From: Acidimicrobiales bacterium
GTDB lineage: Bacteria > Actinomycetota > Acidimicrobiia > Acidimicrobiales > MedAcidi-G1
NCBI GenBank assembly: GCA_014240365.1
Contig: JAAZXC010000006.1
Coordinates: 1 to 53,784 of the forward strand
Direction: 5' to 3'
Length of the DNA stretch: 53,784 nucleotides
This document shows positions 32,367 to 40,235 of the stretch, one piece after another; the first letter of the stretch is position 1, and each line of letters begins with the position of its first letter. The position numbers and the translations under genes were made by a program. Below the pieces are notes generated by a model, which was given only the letters and a program-made list of their open reading frames with translations, did not search any database and was not told the origin of the DNA.

Positions 32367-32909
32367 TCAGCCCTGGGGGATGAGTATCCGCTGACCGGGG
32401 TGCAGTAGCGATCCGCCGGCGATCGAAGCCAGACGGTCGACCGTGTGACGCAGGTCCCGACCGGCAGGGTTGATCCGCCCGGCAATGGACCAGAGGGTGT
32501 CGCCGGGCTGGACCACGTAGATCACGGGCTCGCCGGCTGCCTCGACAACGGCGGCGCCCGGCGTGCCGGTAACCCGACCGATCAGCTCGCCGCCGAGAAG
32601 CGGCAGGGCCGACAGAACCAGGCCGAGGACCGCAGCCGCCAGGAGGCGACGACGACGATAGGTGGCCGGACCGACCGCCCTCGCCCTGACCGGCAGCGGG
32701 CGGACGGGCACACTGCCTGTGACGGGAGCGCCGACATACCCGGTGCCGGCAGTCGATGGCATCCGCCGGGATCCCACGGCGTGGGGCTCAGCCGAGAGCA
32801 CGTCGGCGAACATACGCTGGACCACGCCACGCCCTCCGGGCCGCACGGCCGGGCGTGAGCCGGCCTCCGCAACCAGATCGAACGGAAGTTCCAGGGTCAT
32901 CGTGTTCAT
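32367..32909 (-). CDS. LysM-domain membrane protein, SOS-linked (Rv2719c/ChiZ-like position)
   Basis: A 180-residue protein. Residues about 1-77 are cytoplasmic-looking, one hydrophobic segment RRLLAAAVLGLVLSALPLLG (about 83-102) anchors it, and the external end has a LysM domain (VVQPGDTLWSIAGRI, then HPGQRILIPQ at the C-terminus). LysM binds peptidoglycan. It diverges from lexA, exactly as ChiZ (Rv2719c) does in mycobacteria and as the SOS division inhibitor YneA does in Bacillus. The promoter TTGACA-TACACT (33056-33029 on minus) has a near-perfect SOS box in its spacer, so induction on DNA damage is expected. A role in delaying division is inferred from those relatives. Confidence 0.83.
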   Translation of the reverse strand: MNTMTLELPFDLVAEAGSRPAVRPGGRGVVQRMFADVLSAEPHAVGSRRMPSTAGTGYVGAPVTGSVPVRPLPVRARAVGPATYRRRRLLAAAVLGLVLSALPLLGGELIGRVTGTPGAAVVEAAGEPVIYVVQPGDTLWSIAGRINPAGRDLRHTVDRLASIAGGSLLHPGQRILIPQG

Positions 32910-32972
32910 GCTCTACATCCTGACGATGGGGTGTGACAGCGGAGATCGGTCGGCGTGGGCGGGTCCTTGACA

Positions 32973-33018
32973 TGGAACGCCTGTTCGGCGAACATGTATT
33001 CGGCGTACAGACGTTCGA
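32973..33018. promoter_or_regulatory. Three tandem SOS-box-like sites in 15-bp register
   Basis: Against the Gram-positive LexA consensus TCGAAC-N4-GTTCGA: TGGAAC-gcct-GTTCGG (32973-32988, two mismatches), GCGAAC-atgt-ATTCGG (32988-33003, three), and GCGTAC-agac-GTTCGA (33003-33018, two). Their centres are exactly 15 bp apart and neighbours share one base. A perfect TTGACA (32967-32972) lies just before the first, placing that box where a spacer would be, but no good -10 follows. They probably form part of lexA self-control; the weakest is doubtful alone. Confidence 0.55.
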
Positions 33019-33028
33019 TCACAATGTT

Positions 33029-33056
33029 AGTGTATCGAACAGGTGTTCGCTGTCAA
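33029..33056 (-). promoter_or_regulatory. SOS-controlled promoter of the LysM gene with LexA box
   Basis: On the minus strand, TTGACA (33056-33051) and TACACT (33034-33029) are separated by exactly 16 bp. That spacer (33035-33050) is TCGAAC-aggt-GTTCGC, one base off the LexA consensus. LexA bound there would block RNA polymerase directly. Confidence 0.82.
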
Positions 33057-33100
33057 GCGAACCGGCAACCGGCCAGTCGACCATCCAAGGACCCACCCCC

Positions 33101-33733
33101 ATGACCACCACCGGGCTCAGCAGCCGCCAGCAGGAGATCCTCGAGTTCATCGACATCCAGACCAGGGAACGCGGCTACCCGCCGTCGGTGCGCGAGATCG
33201 GTTCTGCCGTAGGCCTCACCTCCCCGTCCACGGTCCACTCACACCTGGCCACGCTCCAGGACCGCGGCTACCTGCGGCGGGACCCTTCCAAGCCGAGGGC
33301 CCTGGAGATCTGCCTGGATCCGGTCAGCGGTGCCGCCGTCGAGAGGGGCACAGCGCGCCACGTGCCCCTGGTCGGCGACGTCGCAGCCGGAACAGACGTC
33401 CTGGCCCATGAGAACATCGTGGAGTCGGTACCCATGCCGGTCGAATTCACCGGCGACGGCGACCTCTTCATGCTGCGCATCCGCGGCGAGTCGATGATCG
33501 GGGCCGGCATCCTGGACGGCGACCACGTGGTCGTGAGGGTCCAACGGACGGCCGAACCCGGCGACCTCGTGGTGGCTGGTATCCCCGGCGACGAGGGGAC
33601 CGTCAAGTACTTCGAACGCGATGGCGACACGGTGGTCCTGGTGCCGGCCAACCCGGCCTTCCAGGAGCTACGTCACCCAGCGGACGAGGTGACCATCTTC
33701 GGCGTGGTCGTGACCGTCCTACGACGAATCTGA
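33101..33733 (+). CDS. lexA: LexA repressor
   Basis: A 210-residue SOS repressor from ATG 33101 (AAGGA upstream). The N-terminal winged helix is LSSRQQEILEFIDIQTRERG then YPPSVREIGSAVGLTSPSTV. DVAAGTDVL holds the self-cleavage site Ala96-Gly97; RIRGESMIGAGILDGD holds catalytic Ser131; EGTVKYFER holds Lys169. RecA filaments trigger cleavage after DNA damage, which releases lexA, the LysM gene and recA. All three promoter regions in this window carry LexA-like boxes. A frame extending upstream to 32933 passes through the operators and is not the start. Confidence 0.97.
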   Translation: MTTTGLSSRQQEILEFIDIQTRERGYPPSVREIGSAVGLTSPSTVHSHLATLQDRGYLRRDPSKPRALEICLDPVSGAAVERGTARHVPLVGDVAAGTDVLAHENIVESVPMPVEFTGDGDLFMLRIRGESMIGAGILDGDHVVVRVQRTAEPGDLVVAGIPGDEGTVKYFERDGDTVVLVPANPAFQELRHPADEVTIFGVVVTVLRRI

Positions 33734-33803
33734 CAGACCTGCCAGGCCCTGACCCGACCATCCCCCTCGACACGCAACCGGGGTTCTAGCTCCACGACCC
33801 ATC

Positions 33804-33837
33804 CCGGCCCGCAATCAGGGCCGCGACCCAGGGCCGG
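33804..33837. terminator. Candidate hairpin between convergent lexA and dapE
   Basis: Arms CCGGCCC (33804-33810) and GGGCCGG (33831-33837) pair perfectly, and the 20-nt loop contains a further GGGCC that could pair alternatively. It lies immediately before the dapE stop, between convergent genes. There is no U-tract. Confidence 0.4.
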
Positions 33838-34917
33838 TCAGGTGCCGTGTTCGAGCAGGTCCCGTAGGACCATGAAGCACGACTCCAGGGGCGCCCGCTC
33901 CAGGCGCTCCCCCGCTGTGTGGGCCAACGTCGGCTCCCCGGGGCCAAGGTTGACGGCCGGAACCCCGTGCTCGGAGAAGAACGCCACGTCGGTCCAGCCC
34001 AACTTGGCCCGCACCTCCAGTTGGTGGCGATCCGTGACGGCACGAAGCAGGGGATGCGACAGCCCGGGCAGAGCAGCCGGCGAGTGGTCAACCAGCTCGA
34101 CACGGTCACCACCGTCGTCGCCGTCGCCCTCATCGAGGAAGGGCGCCAGGAACTCGCGGACGTGGGCCTCGGCCTGGGCGCCGGAGCGATCCGGGGCATA
34201 ACGGTGGTTGATCCTCACCATGGCGCTGTCCGGAACCACGTTGCCGGCCACGCCACCCTCAACGTGCACCGCCTGGAGCGCCTCGCGGTAACGGCAGCCG
34301 TCCACTACGGGCTCCCGGTGCTCGTAGCCGTTCAGGGCGTCCAGCAGCCCTCCCAGGCGGTGGACCGCATTGCGCCCCATCCATGGCCGTGCCGTGTGGG
34401 CCCTGGCCCCGGCGAGGGTCACCTCGAAACGCATCGTTCCCTGGCATCCGGCCTCGATGGCGCCGGCGGTCGGCTCGCCGAGGATGGCGACGTCGCCGGC
34501 CAGCAACTCCGGTGCCTCGGCGAACAGCTCGCGCAGGCCGTTGTGGGCAATGGCCACCTCCTCGCGGGCGTAGAAGACCCAGGTCACGTCGACCGCTGGT
34601 TCGCTGACCACGCGGGCCAGCTCCAGCATCACCGCCAGGCCACCCTTCATGTCCGTCGTGCCCAGTCCCCAGAGGACGTCCCCATCGAGGCGTGAACCGG
34701 AGGTGTCGCCGGGAACCGTGTCCGTATGGCCCGCCAGGATCACCCGGTGGGTACGGCCCAGATTTGTGCGAGCCACCAGATTGTCGCCGATGCGATCCAC
34801 GGCCAGGCCCGGGATGGCACGCAGGTCGGCCTCCAGGTGCGCCACGATGGCGGCCTCGTCGAAGCTGACGGATGGGATATCAACCAGTTCAGCGGTGAGG
34901 GCCAGCAGGTCGGTCAC
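33838..34917 (-). CDS. dapE: Succinyl-diaminopimelate desuccinylase
   Basis: A 359-residue M20-family zinc hydrolase that removes succinate from N-succinyl-LL-diaminopimelate. RVILAGHTDTVPGD (first metal His/Asp), LWGLGTTDMKGGLAVMLELA (bridging Asp), VFYAREEVA (general-base Glu-Glu) and a C-terminal EHGVPAVNLGPGEP give the full metallopeptidase set. The bacterial dimerisation lid is present between. It is the last gene of the run dapF-hflX-dapC-dapD-dapE, starting 20 bases after dapD; start codon GTG. DapA, DapF, DapC and DapD are also here, so most of the succinylase route is local. Confidence 0.92.
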   Translation of the reverse strand: MTDLLALTAELVDIPSVSFDEAAIVAHLEADLRAIPGLAVDRIGDNLVARTNLGRTHRVILAGHTDTVPGDTSGSRLDGDVLWGLGTTDMKGGLAVMLELARVVSEPAVDVTWVFYAREEVAIAHNGLRELFAEAPELLAGDVAILGEPTAGAIEAGCQGTMRFEVTLAGARAHTARPWMGRNAVHRLGGLLDALNGYEHREPVVDGCRYREALQAVHVEGGVAGNVVPDSAMVRINHRYAPDRSGAQAEAHVREFLAPFLDEGDGDDGGDRVELVDHSPAALPGLSHPLLRAVTDRHQLEVRAKLGWTDVAFFSEHGVPAVNLGPGEPTLAHTAGERLERAPLESCFMVLRDLLEHGT

Positions 34918-34937
34918 GGGACTGTCGACTGCTGGCG

Positions 34938-35762
34938 TCAGGTGGAGACGCCGTGCGTACGCAGGACGTCGTTCAGGGCGGACTTGTCGTGGCGTTCACC
35001 GGGTTCCAGGTACTTCAGGACCAGGACGCACGGCAAGCCGAACTCCCCGCCATCGAAGACCTTCGTCCGGATTGCCTGGACGGCCACGCACCACGCCGGC
35101 ACCACGCCACGACCCAGCTCCTCGCCGGTCGCAGCGTCGATAACCGGGATGGAGCCGGTCAGCACCGCTCCTGCACCCAGCACCACACCGTCACCCACCC
35201 GGGCACCCTCGGCCACGATGCAGCGGCTGCCGATCAGGCAGTCGTCGCCGATCATTACCGGCACGGCGTTGGGTGGCTCCAGGACGCCGCCGATGCCCAC
35301 GCCACCGGACAGGTGGACGTTGCGGCCGATCTGGGCGCACGATCCCACCGTCGCCCACGTGTCGACCATCGTGTTGTCGCCCACGTAGGCGCCGATGTTC
35401 GTGTAGCTCGGCATCATGATGACGCCGGGCCCCTGGTAGCTCCCCCAGCGGGCCTGTGCCCCCGGAACCACCCTCACCCTGCGTTCGATCCAGTCGCGTT
35501 TGAGTGGGATCTTGTCGGCGAACTCGAACGGGCCCAGCTCGATCGTCTCCATCTTCGACTGGCGGAACAACAGCAGGATGGCCAGCTTCAGCCACTCGTT
35601 CACGATCACCCCGCCTGAGCCGTCCGGCTCGGCCACCCGGGCCTGGCCGGTATCGAGCAGGTCGATGGCGGCGTGGATGACGGCGTTCGCCTCGGTGTCG
35701 TCCACGTCCAGGTCGTCGCGGCCCGACCAGAGCTCTTCGATCTGTGCCTTGAGGTCTGACAT
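34938..35762 (-). CDS. dapD: Tetrahydrodipicolinate N-succinyltransferase (proteobacterial-type DapD)
   Basis: A 274-residue left-handed beta-helix (hexapeptide repeat) transferase using succinyl-CoA. The core MMPSYTNIGAYVGDNTMVDT then WATVGSCAQIGRNVHLSGGV and GIGGVLEP is nearly the same as in E. coli DapD, and the total length equals that enzyme. Well-known actinobacterial DapD proteins (Rv1201c type) are longer, about 317 residues, and diverged, so this is the less expected subtype. N-terminal helices (QIEELWSGRDD) and the C-terminal ALNDVLRTHG match too. It lies between dapC and dapE. Confidence 0.94.
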   Translation of the reverse strand: MSDLKAQIEELWSGRDDLDVDDTEANAVIHAAIDLLDTGQARVAEPDGSGGVIVNEWLKLAILLLFRQSKMETIELGPFEFADKIPLKRDWIERRVRVVPGAQARWGSYQGPGVIMMPSYTNIGAYVGDNTMVDTWATVGSCAQIGRNVHLSGGVGIGGVLEPPNAVPVMIGDDCLIGSRCIVAEGARVGDGVVLGAGAVLTGSIPVIDAATGEELGRGVVPAWCVAVQAIRTKVFDGGEFGLPCVLVLKYLEPGERHDKSALNDVLRTHGVST

Positions 35763-35825
35763 GGCGCCGAGGCTACCGCCGCGCCCGTCGCCGACCGGAA
35801 CCAGTTCCGCTCCGCTCCGGGAGGG

Positions 35826-36959
35826 TCAACCGGCCAACGCAGCAGCCCGACGACACACGACCTCCAGGTCATCGTCGGTCACCACGGCCGCCACCCGCAC
35901 CCAGCCGGCGCCCTCGGGACCGAAAACGGTGCCGGGGCTGGTAATCACCCCCAGGTCACCGGCCAACCGGCGCACCAGGGCAATCTCATCGCCCCCGGGG
36001 GCCTCAACCCACAGGTAGAAGCCGCCCTCCGGCAGGGCGGCACGGATACCTATCGAACCCAGGACCTCGACGAGGACCTCCAGGCGCCTGAGGTACCGGG
36101 CGGCCTGGACGTCGACATGGTCCTGGTCCCGCAGTGCCGCCGCACCTGCCGCCTGGGCGGGGCCGGGGATCATGAAGCCCTGATGCCGACGGGTCTCGCG
36201 CAGGTACCAGGTCAGGTCCGGGTCGCCGGCGTAGAAGCCGACCCGCAGCCCGGCCAGGTTGGATCGCTTCGAGAGGGAGTGGACAGCCAGCACCCCTTCG
36301 GTTCCGTGCTGGAGGATCGAGCGCGACGGGCCGTTCCAGGTGAACTCCACATAGCACTCGTCGGACAGCACCGGGATTCCCCGAGCCCTCCCCCATGCGG
36401 CCGCCGCTCCCAGGTCGTCGAGGGCGCCCGCCGGGTTGCCGGGGGTGTTCACCCACAGGCAGAGGGCGCGCTCGGCATCGTCCTCGTGGATTGCCGACAG
36501 GTCGATTCGCCAGGAGGCATCCAGGGGCACCGGCACGGCACGGCAACCGGCCAGCACCGCTCCCATCTCGTATGACGGATACGACACTGCCGGATAGAGG
36601 ACGGTGTCGCGCTCGGGGTTCCGCAGCTTCAGCAGGTGCGGTAGGCCCGTGACCAGCTCCTTGGTCCCCACGCAGGCACCCACCTGGTCGGGTTCGATCT
36701 CCACACCGATACGTAGCGCGCACCAGCCGACCACCGCATCGAGTAGCTCCGGTGTGCCGATAGTCGGCGGGTACGGCCGGGCCGGGTCAGGCTCGGCGAG
36801 GGCCGTGGCCACCACGTCGGGCACCGGATCGCACGGCACGCCGCGTGACAGGTCCACTGCCCCACCCTCCATGGCATCGGCCAGGTCACGTACCTCGACC
36901 GGGACCTCGAACGGGTATGGCGGAGGCACGAACCCCGAGGATCCCGTCTCAGATCTCAT
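35826..36959 (-). CDS. dapC: N-succinyldiaminopimelate aminotransferase
   Basis: A 377-residue fold-type I aminotransferase that converts N-succinyl-2-amino-6-ketopimelate to N-succinyl-LL-diaminopimelate. The PLP lysine is in AVHSLSKRSNLAGLRVGFYA. VNTPGNPAGALDDLG contains the NP cofactor/substrate motif and GFMIPGPAQAAGAAALRDQ is typical of actinobacterial DapC. FYLWVEAPGGDEIALVRRLA lies near the end. The ATG overlaps the hflX stop by four bases, and dapD begins 63 nt downstream. DapC identity rests on context as well as sequence, since class I/II aminotransferases are hard to separate by eye. Confidence 0.9.
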   Translation of the reverse strand: MRSETGSSGFVPPPYPFEVPVEVRDLADAMEGGAVDLSRGVPCDPVPDVVATALAEPDPARPYPPTIGTPELLDAVVGWCALRIGVEIEPDQVGACVGTKELVTGLPHLLKLRNPERDTVLYPAVSYPSYEMGAVLAGCRAVPVPLDASWRIDLSAIHEDDAERALCLWVNTPGNPAGALDDLGAAAAWGRARGIPVLSDECYVEFTWNGPSRSILQHGTEGVLAVHSLSKRSNLAGLRVGFYAGDPDLTWYLRETRRHQGFMIPGPAQAAGAAALRDQDHVDVQAARYLRRLEVLVEVLGSIGIRAALPEGGFYLWVEAPGGDEIALVRRLAGDLGVITSPGTVFGPEGAGWVRVAAVVTDDDLEVVCRRAAALAG

Positions 36960-38392
36960 GAACGATCATCCGCTTCCGCCCATGCACGGGACTCCTCGTC
37001 GACACGGAATTCGGCCAGTCGGCCTGCGGACCCCTCGTCCACGCGGACCTGCACGACCCACCCGTCGACGGCCTCCTCAACCTCGAGCACCTCACCCTCG
37101 CGATGCGCCATGGCCAGCACGTCACCCCGGGCGTACGGCACCAGCAGCCTCACCACGATCGTCTGGCGCCGGAGCCGACGCCCGACCATGGCCAGCAGGT
37201 CGTCCATACCCTCCCCGGTCTCGGCCGAGATGGCCACGGAGCCGGGCTCGCGGTCAACCAGTCGCGCAGCCGCCGCCGGCGCCAGGTCGGCCTTGTTGAA
37301 TACGAACAGCTCGGGCACCCGGTCGGCACCGATCTCATCCAGCACGATCCTGACGGCCGCTATGCAACCCTCCGGGTCGGGATCCGAGGCGTCCACCACG
37401 TGGACGAGCAGGTCGGCGTCCACAGCCACGTCGAGGGTGGACTTGAAGGCCTCGACCAGCTGGTGCGGCAGCTTGCGGATGAAACCCACTGTGTCGCTCA
37501 GGAACACCGCCTCGCCACCGGGCAACTGGAGGCGCCGGGTGGTGGCATCCAGGGTTGCGAAGAGCCGGTCCTCGACGAGGACGCCGGCGTCGGTCAGGTA
37601 GTTCAGGAGGGTGGACTTGCCGGCGTTGGTGTAGCCCACGATCGCCACCGCCCTGTTGCTGGTGCGCTTGCGGGCCTTGGACTGGGTGGAACGGTTCCCA
37701 CGGATCCGACGCAGGTCCGACTCGAGGCGCGTGATGCGTCGCATGAGGCGCCGCCTGTCCACCTCCAGCTGGGTCTCGCCGGGGCCACGGGTGCCGATTC
37801 CGCCGGCCTGCTGGCTGAAGGTGCGACCGGAACGCCTCAGACGGGGAAGCCGATAGCGGAGCTGGGCCAGCTCCACCTGCGCCCTTCCCTCTGGACTGCT
37901 GGCGTTCTGCGCGAAAATGTCCAGGATCACCGCGGTGCGATCCAGTGCGGAGCGCTTCAGGATCTCCTCGAGGTTGCCCTGCTGCGCCGGGGTTAGATCG
38001 TTGTCGAACACGACGGTGTCGGCGTCCAGTGCCTCCGACACCGTCTTGATCTCCATGACCTTGCCCTTGCCCACGTAGGTCGCACGGTCCGGAGAGTCCC
38101 TGTGCTGCAGTACGCGTGCCACCGGATCAGCACCGGCGGTCTCGACCAGACGGGCCAGCTCGTCCATGGAGGCGTCGGTGGCCTCCGGGTCGGCGCGGCC
38201 GAGGCTCACGCCAGCAAGGACTATGCGCTCCCGGTAGGTCCGGTCGATGAGGCCGCTCGACTCGCCACCGAACTCGCCGAAGGCGCCACGGTGCGATTCC
38301 TGATCCAGGTCGTAACCCGACTCCTGGTCCGAGGCCCCGATCAGGTCATCGCCCAGGTCCCCCGCTTCGTCCAGATCGGTCGGCTCACCCAT
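36956..38392 (-). CDS. hflX: Ribosome-associated GTPase HflX
   Basis: About 478 residues from ATG 38392, which overlaps the dapF stop by eight bases; longer frames are dapF shadow. The N-terminal HflX domain has RATYVGKGKVMEIKTVSEAL and VVFDNDLTPAQQGNLEEIL. GGIGTRGPGETQLEVDRRR is the family linker. The G domain has G1 GYTNAGKSTLLN, the DTVGFIRKLPHQLVEAFKST switch, and NKAD. HflX splits or rescues stalled ribosomes in heat or antibiotic stress. It is inserted in a lysine-synthesis run (dapF upstream, dapC downstream) and is translationally coupled to both. Confidence 0.95.
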   Translation of the reverse strand: MGEPTDLDEAGDLGDDLIGASDQESGYDLDQESHRGAFGEFGGESSGLIDRTYRERIVLAGVSLGRADPEATDASMDELARLVETAGADPVARVLQHRDSPDRATYVGKGKVMEIKTVSEALDADTVVFDNDLTPAQQGNLEEILKRSALDRTAVILDIFAQNASSPEGRAQVELAQLRYRLPRLRRSGRTFSQQAGGIGTRGPGETQLEVDRRRLMRRITRLESDLRRIRGNRSTQSKARKRTSNRAVAIVGYTNAGKSTLLNYLTDAGVLVEDRLFATLDATTRRLQLPGGEAVFLSDTVGFIRKLPHQLVEAFKSTLDVAVDADLLVHVVDASDPDPEGCIAAVRIVLDEIGADRVPELFVFNKADLAPAAAARLVDREPGSVAISAETGEGMDDLLAMVGRRLRRQTIVVRLLVPYARGDVLAMAHREGEVLEVEEAVDGWVVQVRVDEGSAGRLAEFRVDEESRAWAEADDRS

Positions 38393-39263
38393 TGTCAGGC
38401 CCACCGTTGCCCAGGACTCCGACGTCATCGGCAGGCAGGTCCACCGAATGGACGTCCACGAAGGTGGCGGTTCCGGCCAGGCGCACCGTGTCGCCGACCG
38501 TGACCGTCGCCGTCCCGCCGGGCATCCGAACCTCCACCACGTCATCCACAAGGCCGCCGGCATGGAGGACATATGCCGCAGCGCAGGCACCGGAACCGCA
38601 CGCCGTTGTCAGGCCGGCGCCGCGTTCCCAGGTGCGCATCCGGACCGTGGACCGATCCACCACGGCCACCAGGTGCACGTTGCAGCCCGTCGGGGCGAAG
38701 AAGGACTCGGTCGCAGGACCGCTGACAGCCAGATCCACCTCGTCAGGGTCGTCGACATGGAGCACAAGGTGCGGGTTGCCGAAGTCGATGCTGTGGGCCG
38801 CCCGAACCTGCACGCCACCCAGATCGATCCGGATGCCCTCGATGGATGGGCCCCGCTCTGCGGTCCCCATCTCGACCTCGGCCTCAACCTCCAGGTCCGA
38901 TGTCGAGCCCGCCACCATGATCCGGCGATCTCCCGCCGGCGTCTCGACCACCACGTCAAGGCCCGTGGTTCCAGCTGGCTGCCTACGCAGCAGCGCCTGG
39001 CCGAAGCAGCGCAGGCCATTGCCGCTCACCTCTGCCGAACTGCCGTCACTGTTGAAGAGAGTGAACCGCCAGGTTGCGTCTCGGAGCCCGTCCATCGGCG
39101 TACCGAACACGAGGCCATCAGCACCGATTCCGTCCACCCGATCGCAGAGCCGACGCGCTAGGTCGGCGCCATTGGCCGGAACGTCATCAGCGAACGTGAT
39201 CAGGAAGTCGTTGCCGAGGCCGTGGTGTCTTGTCAGCTCCACGGCGACAGTCTCACCCACCAC
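38385..39263 (-). CDS. dapF: Diaminopimelate epimerase
   Basis: About 292 residues from GTG 39263; GTG 39242 (MELTRHHGLGNDF) is an alternative start. The enzyme interconverts LL- and meso-diaminopimelate through two cysteines. SGNGLRCFGQA holds the first (about residue 86) and ACGSGACAAA the second (about 222). HHGLGNDFLITFADD and SIDFGNPHLVLHVD are also family blocks. The meso product feeds lysine and peptidoglycan synthesis. It sits between miaA and hflX and overlaps the hflX start by eight bases. Confidence 0.95.
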   Translation of the reverse strand: MVGETVAVELTRHHGLGNDFLITFADDVPANGADLARRLCDRVDGIGADGLVFGTPMDGLRDATWRFTLFNSDGSSAEVSGNGLRCFGQALLRRQPAGTTGLDVVVETPAGDRRIMVAGSTSDLEVEAEVEMGTAERGPSIEGIRIDLGGVQVRAAHSIDFGNPHLVLHVDDPDEVDLAVSGPATESFFAPTGCNVHLVAVVDRSTVRMRTWERGAGLTTACGSGACAAAYVLHAGGLVDDVVEVRMPGGTATVTVGDTVRLAGTATFVDVHSVDLPADDVGVLGNGGPDNG

Positions 39264-39303
39264 CGGGTTCCAGTCGCGATCCGTTCACATCGGGTGCGCC
39301 GGG

Positions 39304-40230
39304 TCATCCGGGTACGCCGCAGTTGTCGAACCTCTCGAGCACCTCGTCGAGGACCTCGAGCGGATCGTCGGCCACGTCGAACCACTCGATCCTTGGATCC
39401 CGACGGAACCAGCGTTCCTGGCGCCGGGCGAAACGACGGGTAGCCACCACGGCGTCGGCCACGGCATCGACGAGGGTGCGCTCGCCCCGGTGGTGCGCCA
39501 GGAGCTCCTTGTAGCCGAGCGCCTGGGCCGCAGTGCGTGAGAGCCCACCGTCGAGGTCCGCCAGGGTCCTGATCTCGTCGAGGAACCCGTCGTCGAGCTG
39601 GCGTTGGTAGCGCTCCTCAATTCGACGATCCATGACATCGCGATCCACCCGGAGGCCAACCTGGGTGAAAGGCGTCGCCGGGTAGGCATCCAGACCGGGT
39701 CCGAAGGATGAGAAGGGCCGTCCGGAACCCAGGGTCACCTCCAGAGCGCGGACCACCCGGCGGCGATTCGTCGCTTCCATCCGGCCGGCGGCGACAGGAT
39801 CCAGCTCAGCCAGGCGGGCATAGAGACCGTGGGTGTCGGCGTCGGCGTCCAGCCCAGCGCGGATCTCGTCGTACTGCCCGGGGATCTCCAGGTCGTCGAC
39901 CACCGCTCGGACGTGAAGGCCGGTGCCCCCGACGAGAACAGCCCTGACCCCCCGATCCTCCATATCGGCCAGTGCCTCACGGGCGGCCGTCTGGAAGGCG
40001 GACACGGTGAACTCCTCGGTCGGATCGACGAGGTCCAGAAGGTGGTGCGGAATCTCGGCGCACTCGGCGGCAGTCGGAGCGGCAGTACCGATGTCCATGC
40101 CGCGGTAGAGGGCCATGGAGTCCATGGAGACCAGCTCGACTCCGGGCCTTGACCGTGCCACCTCCATGGCCAGCGCCGATTTGCCCGATGCAGTCGCACC
40201 GATGATCACCAGGTGCCCGTTGGAGCCCAT
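39304..40230 (-). CDS. miaA: tRNA dimethylallyltransferase
   Basis: A 308-residue P-loop enzyme that adds dimethylallyl to N6 of A37 in tRNAs reading UNN codons. HLVIIGATASGKSALAMEVA is the P-loop, ELVSMDSMALYRGMDIGTAAPT holds the catalytic Asp and substrate site, and GTGLHVRAVVDDL and RRVVRALEVTLGSGRPFS follow in order. ALGYKELLAHHRG and the terminal RRFARRQERWFRRDPRIEW are the tRNA-binding end. MiaB, which acts next on the same base, is encoded five bases upstream, so the two steps are cotranscribed. Confidence 0.96.
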   Translation of the reverse strand: MGSNGHLVIIGATASGKSALAMEVARSRPGVELVSMDSMALYRGMDIGTAAPTAAECAEIPHHLLDLVDPTEEFTVSAFQTAAREALADMEDRGVRAVLVGGTGLHVRAVVDDLEIPGQYDEIRAGLDADADTHGLYARLAELDPVAAGRMEATNRRRVVRALEVTLGSGRPFSSFGPGLDAYPATPFTQVGLRVDRDVMDRRIEERYQRQLDDGFLDEIRTLADLDGGLSRTAAQALGYKELLAHHRGERTLVDAVADAVVATRRFARRQERWFRRDPRIEWFDVADDPLEVLDEVLERFDNCGVPG

Positions 40231-40235
40231 CTGGT

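Noticed and set aside
32933-33100. An extended LexA start at 32933
   Set aside because: The extension runs through the SOS boxes and promoters and lacks homology; ATG 33101 has a proper ribosome-binding site.
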